Under the pieces are notes generated by a model. That model was given only the letters and a program-made list of their open reading frames with translations, searched no databases and had not been told where the DNA came from. Positions 1 through 5,047 of a DNA stretch of 5,132 bases are shown here, piece after piece (position 1 is the first letter of the stretch; each line of letters begins with the position of its first letter). Position numbers and translations under genes: made by a program. Source of the stretch: Desulfatitalea sp. Its GTDB lineage: Bacteria; Desulfobacterota; Desulfobacteria; Desulfobacterales; Desulfosarcinaceae. The stretch covers positions 1-5,132 of the forward strand of contig JAGTVD010000139.1 in the NCBI GenBank assembly GCA_018224505.1. The letters are read 5' to 3'.

Positions 1-2
1 AC

Positions 3-374
3 CGCCTGCGGGACATGCTGATTCGTCCTCGATTGTCCGAAAACCGGACCTTGTCAGCAAAGACGCCCCCGGGGGGCATCGCTGTTCGCGAAACCGATGC
101 GGAAATGACCATCGAAGTCGCATTAGCAGCCATTCGCGAAGAGAGCCTGCACCTGGCCGTCTCGGGCAAAATGGTGATCATACGCGGGGAGTTGCGCCGT
201 GAGGTATCATCCGGTCATCCGGACGGATCGGATGCTCCTCCCGATGCACACTTTCAACATATCATCCGCCTGCCGTCCACGGTCAATCCCGGTGGTTTTC
301 AGGCCCAGGTGGTCAACGATATTGTGCAGATCCATTTCGATAAACGGCATCGTCCCGGCAGCGACCCGGTTTGA
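3..374 (+). CDS. Hsp20/alpha-crystallin family small heat-shock protein, 5' end cut by window edge
   Basis: This is probably a cytoplasmic ATP-independent holdase that binds unfolding proteins. The frame is open to the left edge. An ATG at 15 exists, but the sequence before it (cctgcgggac) has no Shine-Dalgarno, and in-frame codons for R-L-R-D precede it, so the true start is probably outside the window. Counting from the Met at 15, the alpha-crystallin core runs from about residue 22 to 110. It starts with a beta-strand segment (IAVRETDAEMTIEVAL), followed by LHLAVSGKMVIIRGELRRE and the HIIRLPSTVNPGGFQAQVVNDIVQIHF segment. The latter matches the family pattern of 'F.LP..V....I.A...NG.L.I..P'. 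The usual G-V/I-L core motif is replaced by N-D-I-V, and the short tail (DKRHRPGSDPV) has no I-x-I/V motif for oligomer contacts. The exported-protein gene follows after 22 bp on the same strand, so the two may be co-transcribed. The family call is fairly firm; divergence and the missing N terminus limit it. Confidence 0.72.
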   Translation, partial: RLRDMLIRPRLSENRTLSAKTPPGGIAVRETDAEMTIEVALAAIREESLHLAVSGKMVIIRGELRREVSSGHPDGSDAPPDAHFQHIIRLPSTVNPGGFQAQVVNDIVQIHFDKRHRPGSDPV

Positions 375-383
375 CCATTTCAT

Positions 384-387
384 AGGA
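384..387 (+). promoter_or_regulatory. Ribosome binding site fixing the start at 397
   Basis: AGGA lies 9 nt before the ATG at 397. It supports this start, with its signal peptide, over the in-frame ATG at 199. Confidence 0.5.
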
Positions 388-396
388 ACAGCTCGG

Positions 397-1233
397 ATGC
401 GATCCTTTCTCAGCCTCAGTGTCGCCGTCATCGCCCTGGTCATGGGTCTCTGTTTGTCGGCGGATGCCGACGAAGCGGTGGTGGTGATGACCAACGGCGA
501 CCGGTTTGTTTCCACCCAGGTATGGGAGGATGCGGGTAAAATCCGTTTTAACATGCAAGGCCTTGTGGTCACGGTCAACAAGGAAGAGGTGGCGGCAATC
601 ATCCCCACGGGCCGGGGACAAACGCGACCAACGCCATCGCCCCAAACGCCGGGTGCGCCAAGTACGACGGGCACCGGAAAGCGCGACGGCGGACGCGATA
701 CAGCGCACGGCAGCGAACCCATGGTTCAGCAAACCCCGCCGGCGCCTGATTCAACCGATCGGGTGCGTGGCAGGATGGCTGCGAACCGCGCACAACAGCC
801 ACCGGCGGAGCGGCCAATAGAGGCCATCGGGCTTGATGGGATGACCTGGCGGATGGCCCACGAGCAAATTGCCGGGCTTGAAAAGGTCGCCACGGATCCG
901 GCTTTCGGCGGCATCGATCAGTATTGGCGCCCCGACCAGCCGCTCGCCTTTGGCAATGCACTGCTGGATGGTCTGACATATGGCTTCTGGCAGAACCAAC
1001 TCTACGCGATTGTGATGTGGGCCGAAGGACGCATCGGTTACGAGCGCCTGCGCAAAGAGGTCACCACCCGTTTTGGCCAGGGCCGACGTACAGAAGGCGA
1101 CACACAAAACCATGTGTGGGTGGGCGACAGCACCCAGCGGATGCTGGAATTCGATCCCGAGCTTAATATGGCCATCTTCATCATGCGATCCACCGAACTG
1201 CACCAGCAGATCCGCCAACACCACCCCAATTAG
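397..1233 (+). CDS. Exported two-domain protein of unknown function
   Basis: I do not recognise a named family for this 278-residue protein. The ATG at 397 is chosen because AGGA at 384-387 sits 9 nt upstream and the product then starts with a signal peptide: MRSF, a hydrophobic core at about residues 5-20, and a small-residue cleavage region near SADADEA. An upstream in-frame ATG at 199 lies inside the Hsp20 gene and would destroy the signal peptide. Residues 27-70 (VVVMTNGDRFVSTQVWEDAGKI...) resemble a small all-beta 'NGD+..G.....D.I.F......V....V..I' domain often found in envelope proteins. Residues 71-140 are a low-complexity Pro/Thr/Gly/Arg linker. Residues 145-270 form a second domain with alternating strands (YGFWQNQLYAIVMW, HVWVGDSTQRMLEF, MAIFIMRSTEL) around a helix (YERLRKEVTTRFG). 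It probably lies in the periplasm or is membrane-associated. It may share a transcript with the Hsp20 gene 22 bp upstream. The coding call is strong; function is unknown. Confidence 0.85.
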   Translation: MRSFLSLSVAVIALVMGLCLSADADEAVVVMTNGDRFVSTQVWEDAGKIRFNMQGLVVTVNKEEVAAIIPTGRGQTRPTPSPQTPGAPSTTGTGKRDGGRDTAHGSEPMVQQTPPAPDSTDRVRGRMAANRAQQPPAERPIEAIGLDGMTWRMAHEQIAGLEKVATDPAFGGIDQYWRPDQPLAFGNALLDGLTYGFWQNQLYAIVMWAEGRIGYERLRKEVTTRFGQGRRTEGDTQNHVWVGDSTQRMLEFDPELNMAIFIMRSTELHQQIRQHHPN

Positions 1234-1344
1234 CCCCTTTCAAAAACCGCCCATACGATTGCATGGCGACCCAAACCAAGTCCCTGCAATTACAACTGCC
1301 AACATTCATGCACTTAGAACTTAACAATTTCGGCGTGAGCCGGA
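1234..1344. other. Convergent intergenic gap without a clear terminator
   Basis: These 111 bp lie between the stops of the exported-protein gene (+) and the binding-protein gene (-). The only dyad noticed is ATTGCA (1258-1263) with TGCAAT (1285-1290), a weak 6-bp stem with a 21-nt loop and no T run. I see no gene or strong terminator here. Confidence 0.4.
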
Positions 1345-2337
1345 TCACGGTTTTCGCAATCGTCGGCCCACATCGACCGCGCGGTCAATCTGGCCGTATT
1401 GGCGCATCATGGCTTCGGTCTGTTCCCATGCCGCAATGTCGATATACCCCACCGCAGGTCCTCCCGGCGACTGTATCAGTGGCCGGGTGGCTTCCAATTG
1501 TGCACGGAGCACTTCAAGGGTGGTATCCCGGTCATATTGACGCACCGCTGCCAAGGCCGTTTCGGTGTTGGCCGGGTCCACCGCCGACTGCCAGCCCGCC
1601 AGCAGCGCCCTCAAAAAACGTTCGACCAATTCGGGCCTTTCAGATTTCAACCGTTCGGAGGTCACCACCGAATTGGCCACAAAACGGACCCCATGTGCTT
1701 CGGGATTGAAAAAAGCGATACGCTCGCCAGCCGCTTCTAAACGCTGGCCGATCTCCACGCCCTGGGAGTTGATATAGACCGGCCATAGATCGGCCCGTCC
1801 GCTGAAAAACGGTGTATAGTCCAGCCGGACGCTATAAAGCCGCACTCCACTTTCCGGGACACCTGCCCGGGCCAGCAAGGTCCGCATGATGATTTCGTCG
1901 TTTTTCCCGAAGGTGACCCCAACGGTTTTCCCTTTAAAGTCGGCGGGCGTATCAATTTGCACACGATCCTTAAAGTAGATCCATTGCAAGGGGTTGGCCT
2001 GAAACAGTTGGGCCAGTACGACAACAGGCGACCCCTTGGCCAGTGCATGGATCACCTGATCGGCCGAGGCAACGCCGAAATCGGCGTGTCCCAATTCCAG
2101 TTCTCGAATGGCATCACGCTCAGGCCCGCCCGGCTTGAGCGCCACCGTGAGCCCCTCGCTGGCAAACAGGCCCTGCGCTTCGGCATACACATCTCCCACG
2201 GTGGACATATTGATCAGCCATTTGAGCCGGTAGGACACAGCCTGGTCTGCCGACAGCGGACCGATATCCACTACCGTCAGCCATAAACCAATGCACAAGA
2301 GTGCCATCAGTACCTTTCGACCCGTTAGAATGCCCAT
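1345..2337 (-). CDS. ABC importer periplasmic substrate-binding protein, NMT1/THI5 (SsuA/TauA/ThiY) type
   Basis: This is the periplasmic ligand-capture subunit of the importer encoded with the two genes upstream of it. The 330-residue length fits the family. Residues 1-30 form a signal peptide (K8, hydrophobic core about 9-23, likely cleavage after PLSA). The Cys at 15 lies inside the hydrophobic core without a lipobox, so it is probably soluble rather than a lipoprotein. Family hallmarks are the first strand and loop (YRLKWLINMSTVGDVYAEAQGLF, residues 36-58), 'EGLTVAL', 'ELGHADFGVASADQVIHALAKGSPVVVLA' (81-109), 'PADFKGKTVGV' (131-141) and 'FFSGRADLWPVYINSQGVEI' (177-196). The W-P-V-Y-x-N stretch recalls pyrimidine or flavin-precursor binders, but nitrate, sulfonate or taurine-like ligands cannot be excluded. 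AAGGAG at 2345-2350 lies 7 nt before the ATG. It is the last gene of the operon, 33 bp after the permease. The family is firm; the substrate is unknown. Confidence 0.9.
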   Translation of the reverse strand: MGILTGRKVLMALLCIGLWLTVVDIGPLSADQAVSYRLKWLINMSTVGDVYAEAQGLFASEGLTVALKPGGPERDAIRELELGHADFGVASADQVIHALAKGSPVVVLAQLFQANPLQWIYFKDRVQIDTPADFKGKTVGVTFGKNDEIIMRTLLARAGVPESGVRLYSVRLDYTPFFSGRADLWPVYINSQGVEIGQRLEAAGERIAFFNPEAHGVRFVANSVVTSERLKSERPELVERFLRALLAGWQSAVDPANTETALAAVRQYDRDTTLEVLRAQLEATRPLIQSPGGPAVGYIDIAAWEQTEAMMRQYGQIDRAVDVGRRLRKP

Positions 2338-2344
2338 CCCCTTT

Positions 2345-2350
2345 CTCCTT
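2345..2350 (-). promoter_or_regulatory. Strong Shine-Dalgarno of the binding-protein gene
   Basis: On the - strand AAGGAG lies 7 nt before the ATG at 2337, in the 33-bp permease/binding-protein gap. A strong independent site here would favour making more binding protein than membrane subunits; that consequence is an inference. Confidence 0.6.
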
Positions 2351-2370
2351 TCCGGAAAGGCCCGTCGATC

Positions 2371-3117
2371 TTATCGCGCCCAGACCTTTTTGACCGCACT
2401 TCCGACCCACTCCAGAATACCTTGGTAGATCGACAAGGTAATGCCGATCATAAAGAGCGCGACCAGAATTTTGGCCAGATCGCTCTGGTAAAGGGCGATA
2501 CGTATGCTGTAGCCAATGCCGGCGCTGGCGGCGATGAACTCTGCCACGATGGTGCCGGCCATGGCCAGGGTGGCACTGCCCACAATGACTGTGGTCAACT
2601 TGGAAAGATTTTCGAAGGACCGGATTTTAACCTCGAGTTGCCAACGCATGCGGCCCGTCTGGCGATAAAAATGTTCGACATCCGGTATGGGCTGGGACAT
2701 GATACCGACGACCGACAACAACAAAGGGAAATAGCAGATCATGGCGGCGATGAGCAGTCGGGAAACAAAGCCATCCCCCAGGAGGATGAAGATGATGGGG
2801 GCGATGGCCACAATCGGATAGGCCTGGACGTTGTAGGCCGCCACTTTAATGAAAGACCCGAACCAGGTCGCCTGCCGTCCGAGAATGCCGATGAACAATG
2901 CCATTCCGATGGACAACACCTGCCCGATCACCGCCACTCTGAGGGTATCCAGCACATCGACGACATAGCGCCATCCCACGTCACGGACGCTCAACCAAAG
3001 TGCGTCAATGCCGGGAATCACATAATCCGAAAGATCGGCTGCAACCTTGATCACCAACAAGCATAGCACCCCCAGCAAGTAGATCATCAAAAATTGATAG
3101 ATGCGTCTAAGCAGCAT
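2371..3117 (-). CDS. ABC importer permease, binding-protein-dependent (SsuC/TauC/NitT-like)
   Basis: This is the inner-membrane subunit that forms the translocation path, presumably as a homodimer with two copies of the ATPase encoded just upstream. At 248 residues it has family length. About six membrane segments are visible, near residues 8-27, 60-80, 88-112, 118-140, 176-200 and 214-236. 'YPIVAIAPIIFILLGDG' (100-116) and 'GTIVAEFIAASAGIGYSI' (188-205) are typical of the nitrate/sulfonate/taurine/pyrimidine permeases. The cytoplasmic EAA loop that docks on the ATPase lies at about 146-172. It keeps the central Gly (G155) in 'RQTGRMRWQLE', but where most relatives end 'V.LP' it reads K-I-R-S-F-E-N. 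The start at 3117 overlaps the ATPase gene by 11 bp, with GGAG at 3125-3128 placed 7 nt upstream, indicating translational coupling. The family is firm; the substrate is not known. Confidence 0.92.
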   Translation of the reverse strand: MLLRRIYQFLMIYLLGVLCLLVIKVAADLSDYVIPGIDALWLSVRDVGWRYVVDVLDTLRVAVIGQVLSIGMALFIGILGRQATWFGSFIKVAAYNVQAYPIVAIAPIIFILLGDGFVSRLLIAAMICYFPLLLSVVGIMSQPIPDVEHFYRQTGRMRWQLEVKIRSFENLSKLTTVIVGSATLAMAGTIVAEFIAASAGIGYSIRIALYQSDLAKILVALFMIGITLSIYQGILEWVGSAVKKVWAR

Positions 3118-3799
3118 TCATAATCTCCAGCATGGTATTCTGGAGCAATTGGCGATCCACATCGGCACCCGACCGGCAGTCCCGGCCTTGCACCTTCACC
3201 ACGCGTGGACTTTTGTGGGTGCCCCGCAATACCTGGATATCGCGGCAGAAGGTGGCCACCTCAACCACATTGTGGCTGATATACAAAAACAAAACATCGG
3301 GGAAGATTGTCTTGATGGTCAGCAGGATATGGCCACGGGTCTTTTCATCCACATTGGCAAGGCTTTCATCCATGATCAACGCATCGAAATCCTGAACCAG
3401 GTAGCGCAGCAGGTTGATCCGATTTTGTTGTCCGAGCGATAGCTGTGAGAAGTGCTGGTCCATGATGGCCTCGAGATCAAAAGCGCTGACCAGTTTCTCT
3501 TTCAATGCGCGGTGATGGCCTGGGGTAACTCGATCCAAATGTCGTCCCACACTGGACCATCCGGGTAAACGCTCCAAATTATAACCGTATAGCGGGCGGC
3601 CCTTGCCATTGAAGCGCACCACACCACCCTCAGGCACCAAATGACCGCTGATGATTTTAGCAAGTGAGGATTTACCTACGCCGGAAGGGCCAAACAGCGC
3701 ATGGAAACCAGGCGTGTCGAATTTCAGATGGAGATCGTGAAACAGGAGCGTTTCGCTGCCGGGGTATCTGAATTGAATGTTATGGCATTCCAAAAGCAT
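3107..3799 (-). CDS. ABC importer ATP-binding protein with divergent Q-loop
   Basis: This is the cytoplasmic ATPase that drives the importer, 230 residues from the ATG at 3799. That start is preferred over a GTG at 3811 because AAAGGG at 3811-3816 lies 11 nt before the ATG but runs into the GTG. In order the protein shows a probable A-loop Tyr (Y12), Walker A GPSGVGKS (37-44), signature LSLGQQ (120-125), Walker B and catalytic Glu DALIMDE (139-145, E145), a D-loop-like ANVDEKT, and the switch His in ISHN (H176). Several motifs are unusual. There is no Gln between residues 10 and 114, so the canonical Q-loop Gln is absent (the region reads PLYGYNLERLPGW). The signature has Leu instead of Gly at its third position, and Walker B is followed by Ser rather than Pro. 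Nucleotide-binding residues remain, so an active enzyme is likely. It is the first gene of the operon and overlaps the permease by 11 bp. Confidence 0.9.
   Translation of the reverse strand: MLLECHNIQFRYPGSETLLFHDLHLKFDTPGFHALFGPSGVGKSSLAKIISGHLVPEGGVVRFNGKGRPLYGYNLERLPGWSSVGRHLDRVTPGHHRALKEKLVSAFDLEAIMDQHFSQLSLGQQNRINLLRYLVQDFDALIMDESLANVDEKTRGHILLTIKTIFPDVLFLYISHNVVEVATFCRDIQVLRGTHKSPRVVKVQGRDCRSGADVDRQLLQNTMLEIMNAA
3125..3128 (-). promoter_or_regulatory. Shine-Dalgarno inside the ATPase gene, coupling the permease start
   Basis: GGAG on the - strand lies within the last codons of the ATPase gene, 7 nt before the permease ATG at 3117. The permease start precedes the ATPase stop, so terminating ribosomes can reinitiate. 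Another ATG at 3121 is in the ATPase frame (the Met of its C-terminal MNAA) and is not the permease start. Confidence 0.6.
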
Positions 3800-3807
3800 G
3801 AGGCCTG

Positions 3808-3878
3808 CCACCCTTTGGTTAGAAGCACGCTGTGGTTCCTAACACAAAGCAGAACCAAAAACCACCCTATCCCACCCT
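3808..3878 (-). repeat. Three AGGGTGG direct repeats upstream of the ABC operon, two spaced by 10 bp
   Basis: On the - strand the heptamer AGGGTGG (CCACCCT on +) occurs at 3872-3878, 3862-3868 and 3808-3814. The first two are exactly 10 bp apart, about one helical turn, as is common for tandem activator or response-regulator sites. The third overlaps the ATPase ribosome binding site. A regulatory role is inferred only from spacing and position. Confidence 0.35.
3811..3816 (-). promoter_or_regulatory. Ribosome binding site favouring the ATPase start at 3799
   Basis: AAAGGG on the - strand lies 11 nt before the ATG at 3799. Its last G is the first base of the alternative GTG codon at 3811, so it cannot serve that start. 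The site overlaps the third copy of an AGGGTGG element also present twice upstream. Confidence 0.4.
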
Positions 3879-3906
3879 TTTGAAGCCCCGAAGTTTGTGT
3901 TATAGG
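3838..3906. repeat. Inverted repeat TAACACAAA / TTTGTGTTA in the divergent intergenic region
   Basis: Perfect 9-bp arms TAACACAAA (3840-3848) and TTTGTGTTA (3894-3902) are separated by 45 bp. They extend imperfectly to CCTAACACAAA and TTTGTGTTATAGG, with a 2-bp insertion. They lie between the divergent ATPase gene (-) and membrane-protein gene (+). An operator pair bound by a dimer or looping regulator is possible; chance is not excluded. Confidence 0.35.
3899..3904 (-). promoter_or_regulatory. Possible -10 element of the ABC operon promoter
   Basis: TATAAC on the - strand (5 of 6 to TATAAT) lies about 95 bp before the ATPase start. No good -35 hexamer is found at 16-18 bp, so the promoter would be weak or activator-dependent. 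It overlaps the TTTGTGTTA arm, so a protein bound there could control it. On the + strand the same bases give TATAGG, an equally weak candidate for the membrane-protein gene. Confidence 0.2.
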
Positions 3907-3930
3907 ATTAAGAATGTGGGTTCAGAGGGG

Positions 3931-3958
3931 CGCAAAAAACGTCCTGAATGTATTTGCG
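3931..3958. repeat. Short inverted repeat CGCAAA / TTTGCG
   Basis: Six-base arms at 3931-3936 and 3953-3958 have centres 22 bp apart, about two helical turns. They lie 45-73 bp before the membrane-protein start at 4004. It could be a dimeric regulator site. The arms are short enough to arise by chance. Confidence 0.2.
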
Positions 3959-3987
3959 ATCGGGATGGTGGGAATCGAACCAGCTTA

Positions 3988-3993
3988 AAGGAG
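3988..3993 (+). promoter_or_regulatory. Shine-Dalgarno of the polytopic membrane-protein gene
   Basis: AAGGAG lies 10 nt before the ATG at 4004, a near-consensus site that supports this start. Confidence 0.6.
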
Positions 3994-4003
3994 AAGAAGG
4001 GCG

Positions 4004-4615
4004 ATGGATTTCAAACGGCACCTGGAAACGGCATGGCGGTTGACGTGGCGGCACATCGTCACGCTCATCCTGATGACACTGGTTTTGAGCGTCATCAGCT
4101 TTTTAACTTTCGGATTGATGACGCTGGTGCTGATGGCCGGCTATTGTCAGTCGATATTGATGATGATCCGGGAGAATCGTCCACCCCGGATAGGTGATTT
4201 ATTCTCCCAGATGCGCCTCTTTCTGCCGCTGGCGATTCTCGCGATTCTTGTGATCATTGCCGCTGCATTGGGATTCATGATGTTTTACCTGCCCGGCATT
4301 GCCGTTTTCTGCGGCGTCATCTTTGCAATGCTTTACTTGCTGCCCCTGATGACCGATCAAAAACTGGATTGGCAGGAGGCGCTGAAACAAAGCTGGAATA
4401 TGGCCACCCGGGGAAACATTGCCGACCATTTGGTGGTTGTCATCCTGTTTATTGGTTTTCTGGCCATCGGCGGTTCAGTTTTTCTAGGCACCCTTGTGAC
4501 CCAACCCTTTGCCACCGTCTTTGTACTTTCGGTTTACCTGGAGAGAATAGGGCCCGGCGGTCGCCCTGAAGGGCTGCAGTCTTCAACGCTTGAGAGCGGC
4601 AATCGGCATTCTTAG
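4004..4615 (+). CDS. Polytopic inner-membrane protein of unknown function (YciC/DUF4013-like)
   Basis: This is a 203-residue integral membrane protein. AAGGAG at 3988-3993 lies 10 nt before the ATG, and an amphipathic stretch (FKRHLETAWRLTWRH) leads into the first membrane segment. Hydrophobic segments lie near residues 18-35, 37-54, 72-94, 96-116, 141-162 and 164-179. The layout matches a broad group of small bacterial membrane proteins. 'RPPRIGDLFSQMRLFLP' (59-75) is a cytoplasmic loop, 'YLPGI' (95-99) starts a membrane helix, 'DWQEALKQSW' (122-131) is a short amphipathic helix, and 'LVTQPFATVFVLSVYLE' (164-180) closes the core. Members of this group have no established biochemical activity, so none is assigned. 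The tail after 181 is hydrophilic. It is divergent from the ABC operon and convergent with the small gene on the right, whose stop is 7 bp away. The coding call is strong; the family name is tentative. Confidence 0.85.
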   Translation: MDFKRHLETAWRLTWRHIVTLILMTLVLSVISFLTFGLMTLVLMAGYCQSILMMIRENRPPRIGDLFSQMRLFLPLAILAILVIIAAALGFMMFYLPGIAVFCGVIFAMLYLLPLMTDQKLDWQEALKQSWNMATRGNIADHLVVVILFIGFLAIGGSVFLGTLVTQPFATVFVLSVYLERIGPGGRPEGLQSSTLESGNRHS

Positions 4616-4622
4616 AAAACGC

Positions 4623-4910
4623 TTATTGCATCTCTATTCGTCTTGAAAGTTCGTTGAGGCGCTCCTGGTCGAGCATTCCCCGCTCCACCATGATGTCTCC
4701 AATCCCGGCGTACCTCAAAGCATCGATTCGCAGGGCCGCTTCTGGTGTGACCTGCCGCAGGCTGAAGAAGGTGTACTTCAGGGTCAACTCCTCTTTTTTT
4801 AGCAAATCATAATCAGAGAAGCTGCTGAAAATAATATGGTGGCTTAGCAAGAAATAGAAAGCGCCAACGGCCAGTGCAAGAATCAGATAGGTTTTAAGGC
4901 GGGACAGCAT
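4623..4910 (-). CDS. Small single-pass membrane protein of unknown function
   Basis: I do not recognise this 95-residue protein. The ATG at 4910 is chosen because AAAGGAG at 4921-4927 lies 10 nt upstream. An upstream in-frame ATG at 4976 would have no such site and would place the start at the probable -35 element. The protein begins MLSRLKTY, then has one hydrophobic segment (about residues 8-22, LILALAVGAFYFLLS). A hydrophilic C-terminal part of about 70 residues follows, rich in Leu, Glu and Arg (LLKKEELTLKYTFFSLRQVTPEAALRIDALRYAG..., ending in RLNELSRRIEMQ), predicted largely helical. The segment 'GIGDIMVERGMLDQERLNEL' resembles the short helical repeat 'G.ll...g.i...ql..al' found in several bacterial proteins, but the match is too weak for a domain call. 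It has a plausible promoter between itself and the rRNA terminator and converges on the membrane-protein gene at left. Confidence 0.75.
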   Translation of the reverse strand: MLSRLKTYLILALAVGAFYFLLSHHIIFSSFSDYDLLKKEELTLKYTFFSLRQVTPEAALRIDALRYAGIGDIMVERGMLDQERLNELSRRIEMQ

Positions 4911-4920
4911 GGGCTCGATT

Positions 4921-4927
4921 CTCCTTT
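4921..4927 (-). promoter_or_regulatory. Shine-Dalgarno fixing the start of the small membrane protein at 4910
   Basis: AAAGGAG on the - strand lies 10 nt before the ATG at 4910, and decides this start over the in-frame ATG at 4976. Confidence 0.6.
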
Positions 4928-4947
4928 CACGCCTATGAATTAGTAGC

Positions 4948-4976
4948 ATTTTAACCAATCGCTGAGGGCAATGCAA
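4948..4976 (-). promoter_or_regulatory. Putative sigma-70 promoter of the small membrane-protein gene
   Basis: On the - strand TTGCAT (4971-4976) and TAAAAT (4948-4953, 5 of 6 to consensus) are separated by exactly 17 bp. Transcription would begin near 4941, giving a leader of about 30 nt that contains the Shine-Dalgarno. It lies just downstream of the rRNA terminator, so the gene need not depend on read-through. The -35 is poor (3 of 6). Confidence 0.45.
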
Positions 4977-5002
4977 CGCTAAACGACGTCAAGCCCTTTA
5001 CC

Positions 5003-5038
5003 AAAAAAAAACCCGGAACCTTTTAGGGTTCCGGGTTT
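5003..5038 (-). terminator. Intrinsic terminator of the rRNA operon
   Basis: A perfect 12-bp stem, AAACCCGGAACC (5009-5020) against GGTTCCGGGTTT (5027-5038), has a 6-nt loop. Read on the - strand it ends in a run of nine T (5003-5011), about 10 nt after the 5S 3' end. The opposite face has only a short, interrupted T stretch, so it should act mainly on - strand transcripts. Confidence 0.93.
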
Positions 5039-5047
5039 AAAAGATTT

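Noticed and set aside
199..396. Longer upstream start for the exported protein
   Set aside because: It lies inside the Hsp20 gene, has an Arg/Pro-rich out-of-frame composition, and would bury the signal peptide. The start at 397 has a ribosome binding site.
207..722. Open frame of 171 codons on the - strand opposite the Hsp20 and exported-protein genes
   Set aside because: It has no recognisable domain, spans two better supported genes, and is explained by GC-rich codon bias.
1258..1290. Hairpin as a terminator between the convergent genes
   Set aside because: The stem is only 6 bp with a 21-nt loop, low in GC, and no T run follows on either strand.
1263..1709. Open frame of 148 codons on the + strand overlapping the binding-protein 3' end
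   Set aside because: It is antisense to a strongly supported gene, proline-rich, and has no recognisable domain or ribosome binding site.
2422..3066. Open frame of 214 codons on the + strand, antisense to the permease gene
   Set aside because: Its translation is rich in D, H, G and Q without any recognisable domain, and it mirrors a clear permease gene on the other strand. It is a typical shadow frame.
3800..3811. GTG start adding four residues to the ATPase
   Set aside because: The only Shine-Dalgarno-like sequence runs into the GTG, but is well placed for the ATG at 3799.
3960..3990. tRNA T-arm-like sequence on the - strand (GGTTCGATTCCCACC), possibly a tRNA remnant or attachment site
   Set aside because: The flanking bases do not form a proper T stem, no other tRNA arms are found where required, and no integrase or second copy is seen in the window.
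4911..4976. Longer start for the small membrane protein at 4976
   Set aside because: It has no ribosome binding site and coincides with the likely -35 element; the added residues precede the membrane segment with unusual composition.
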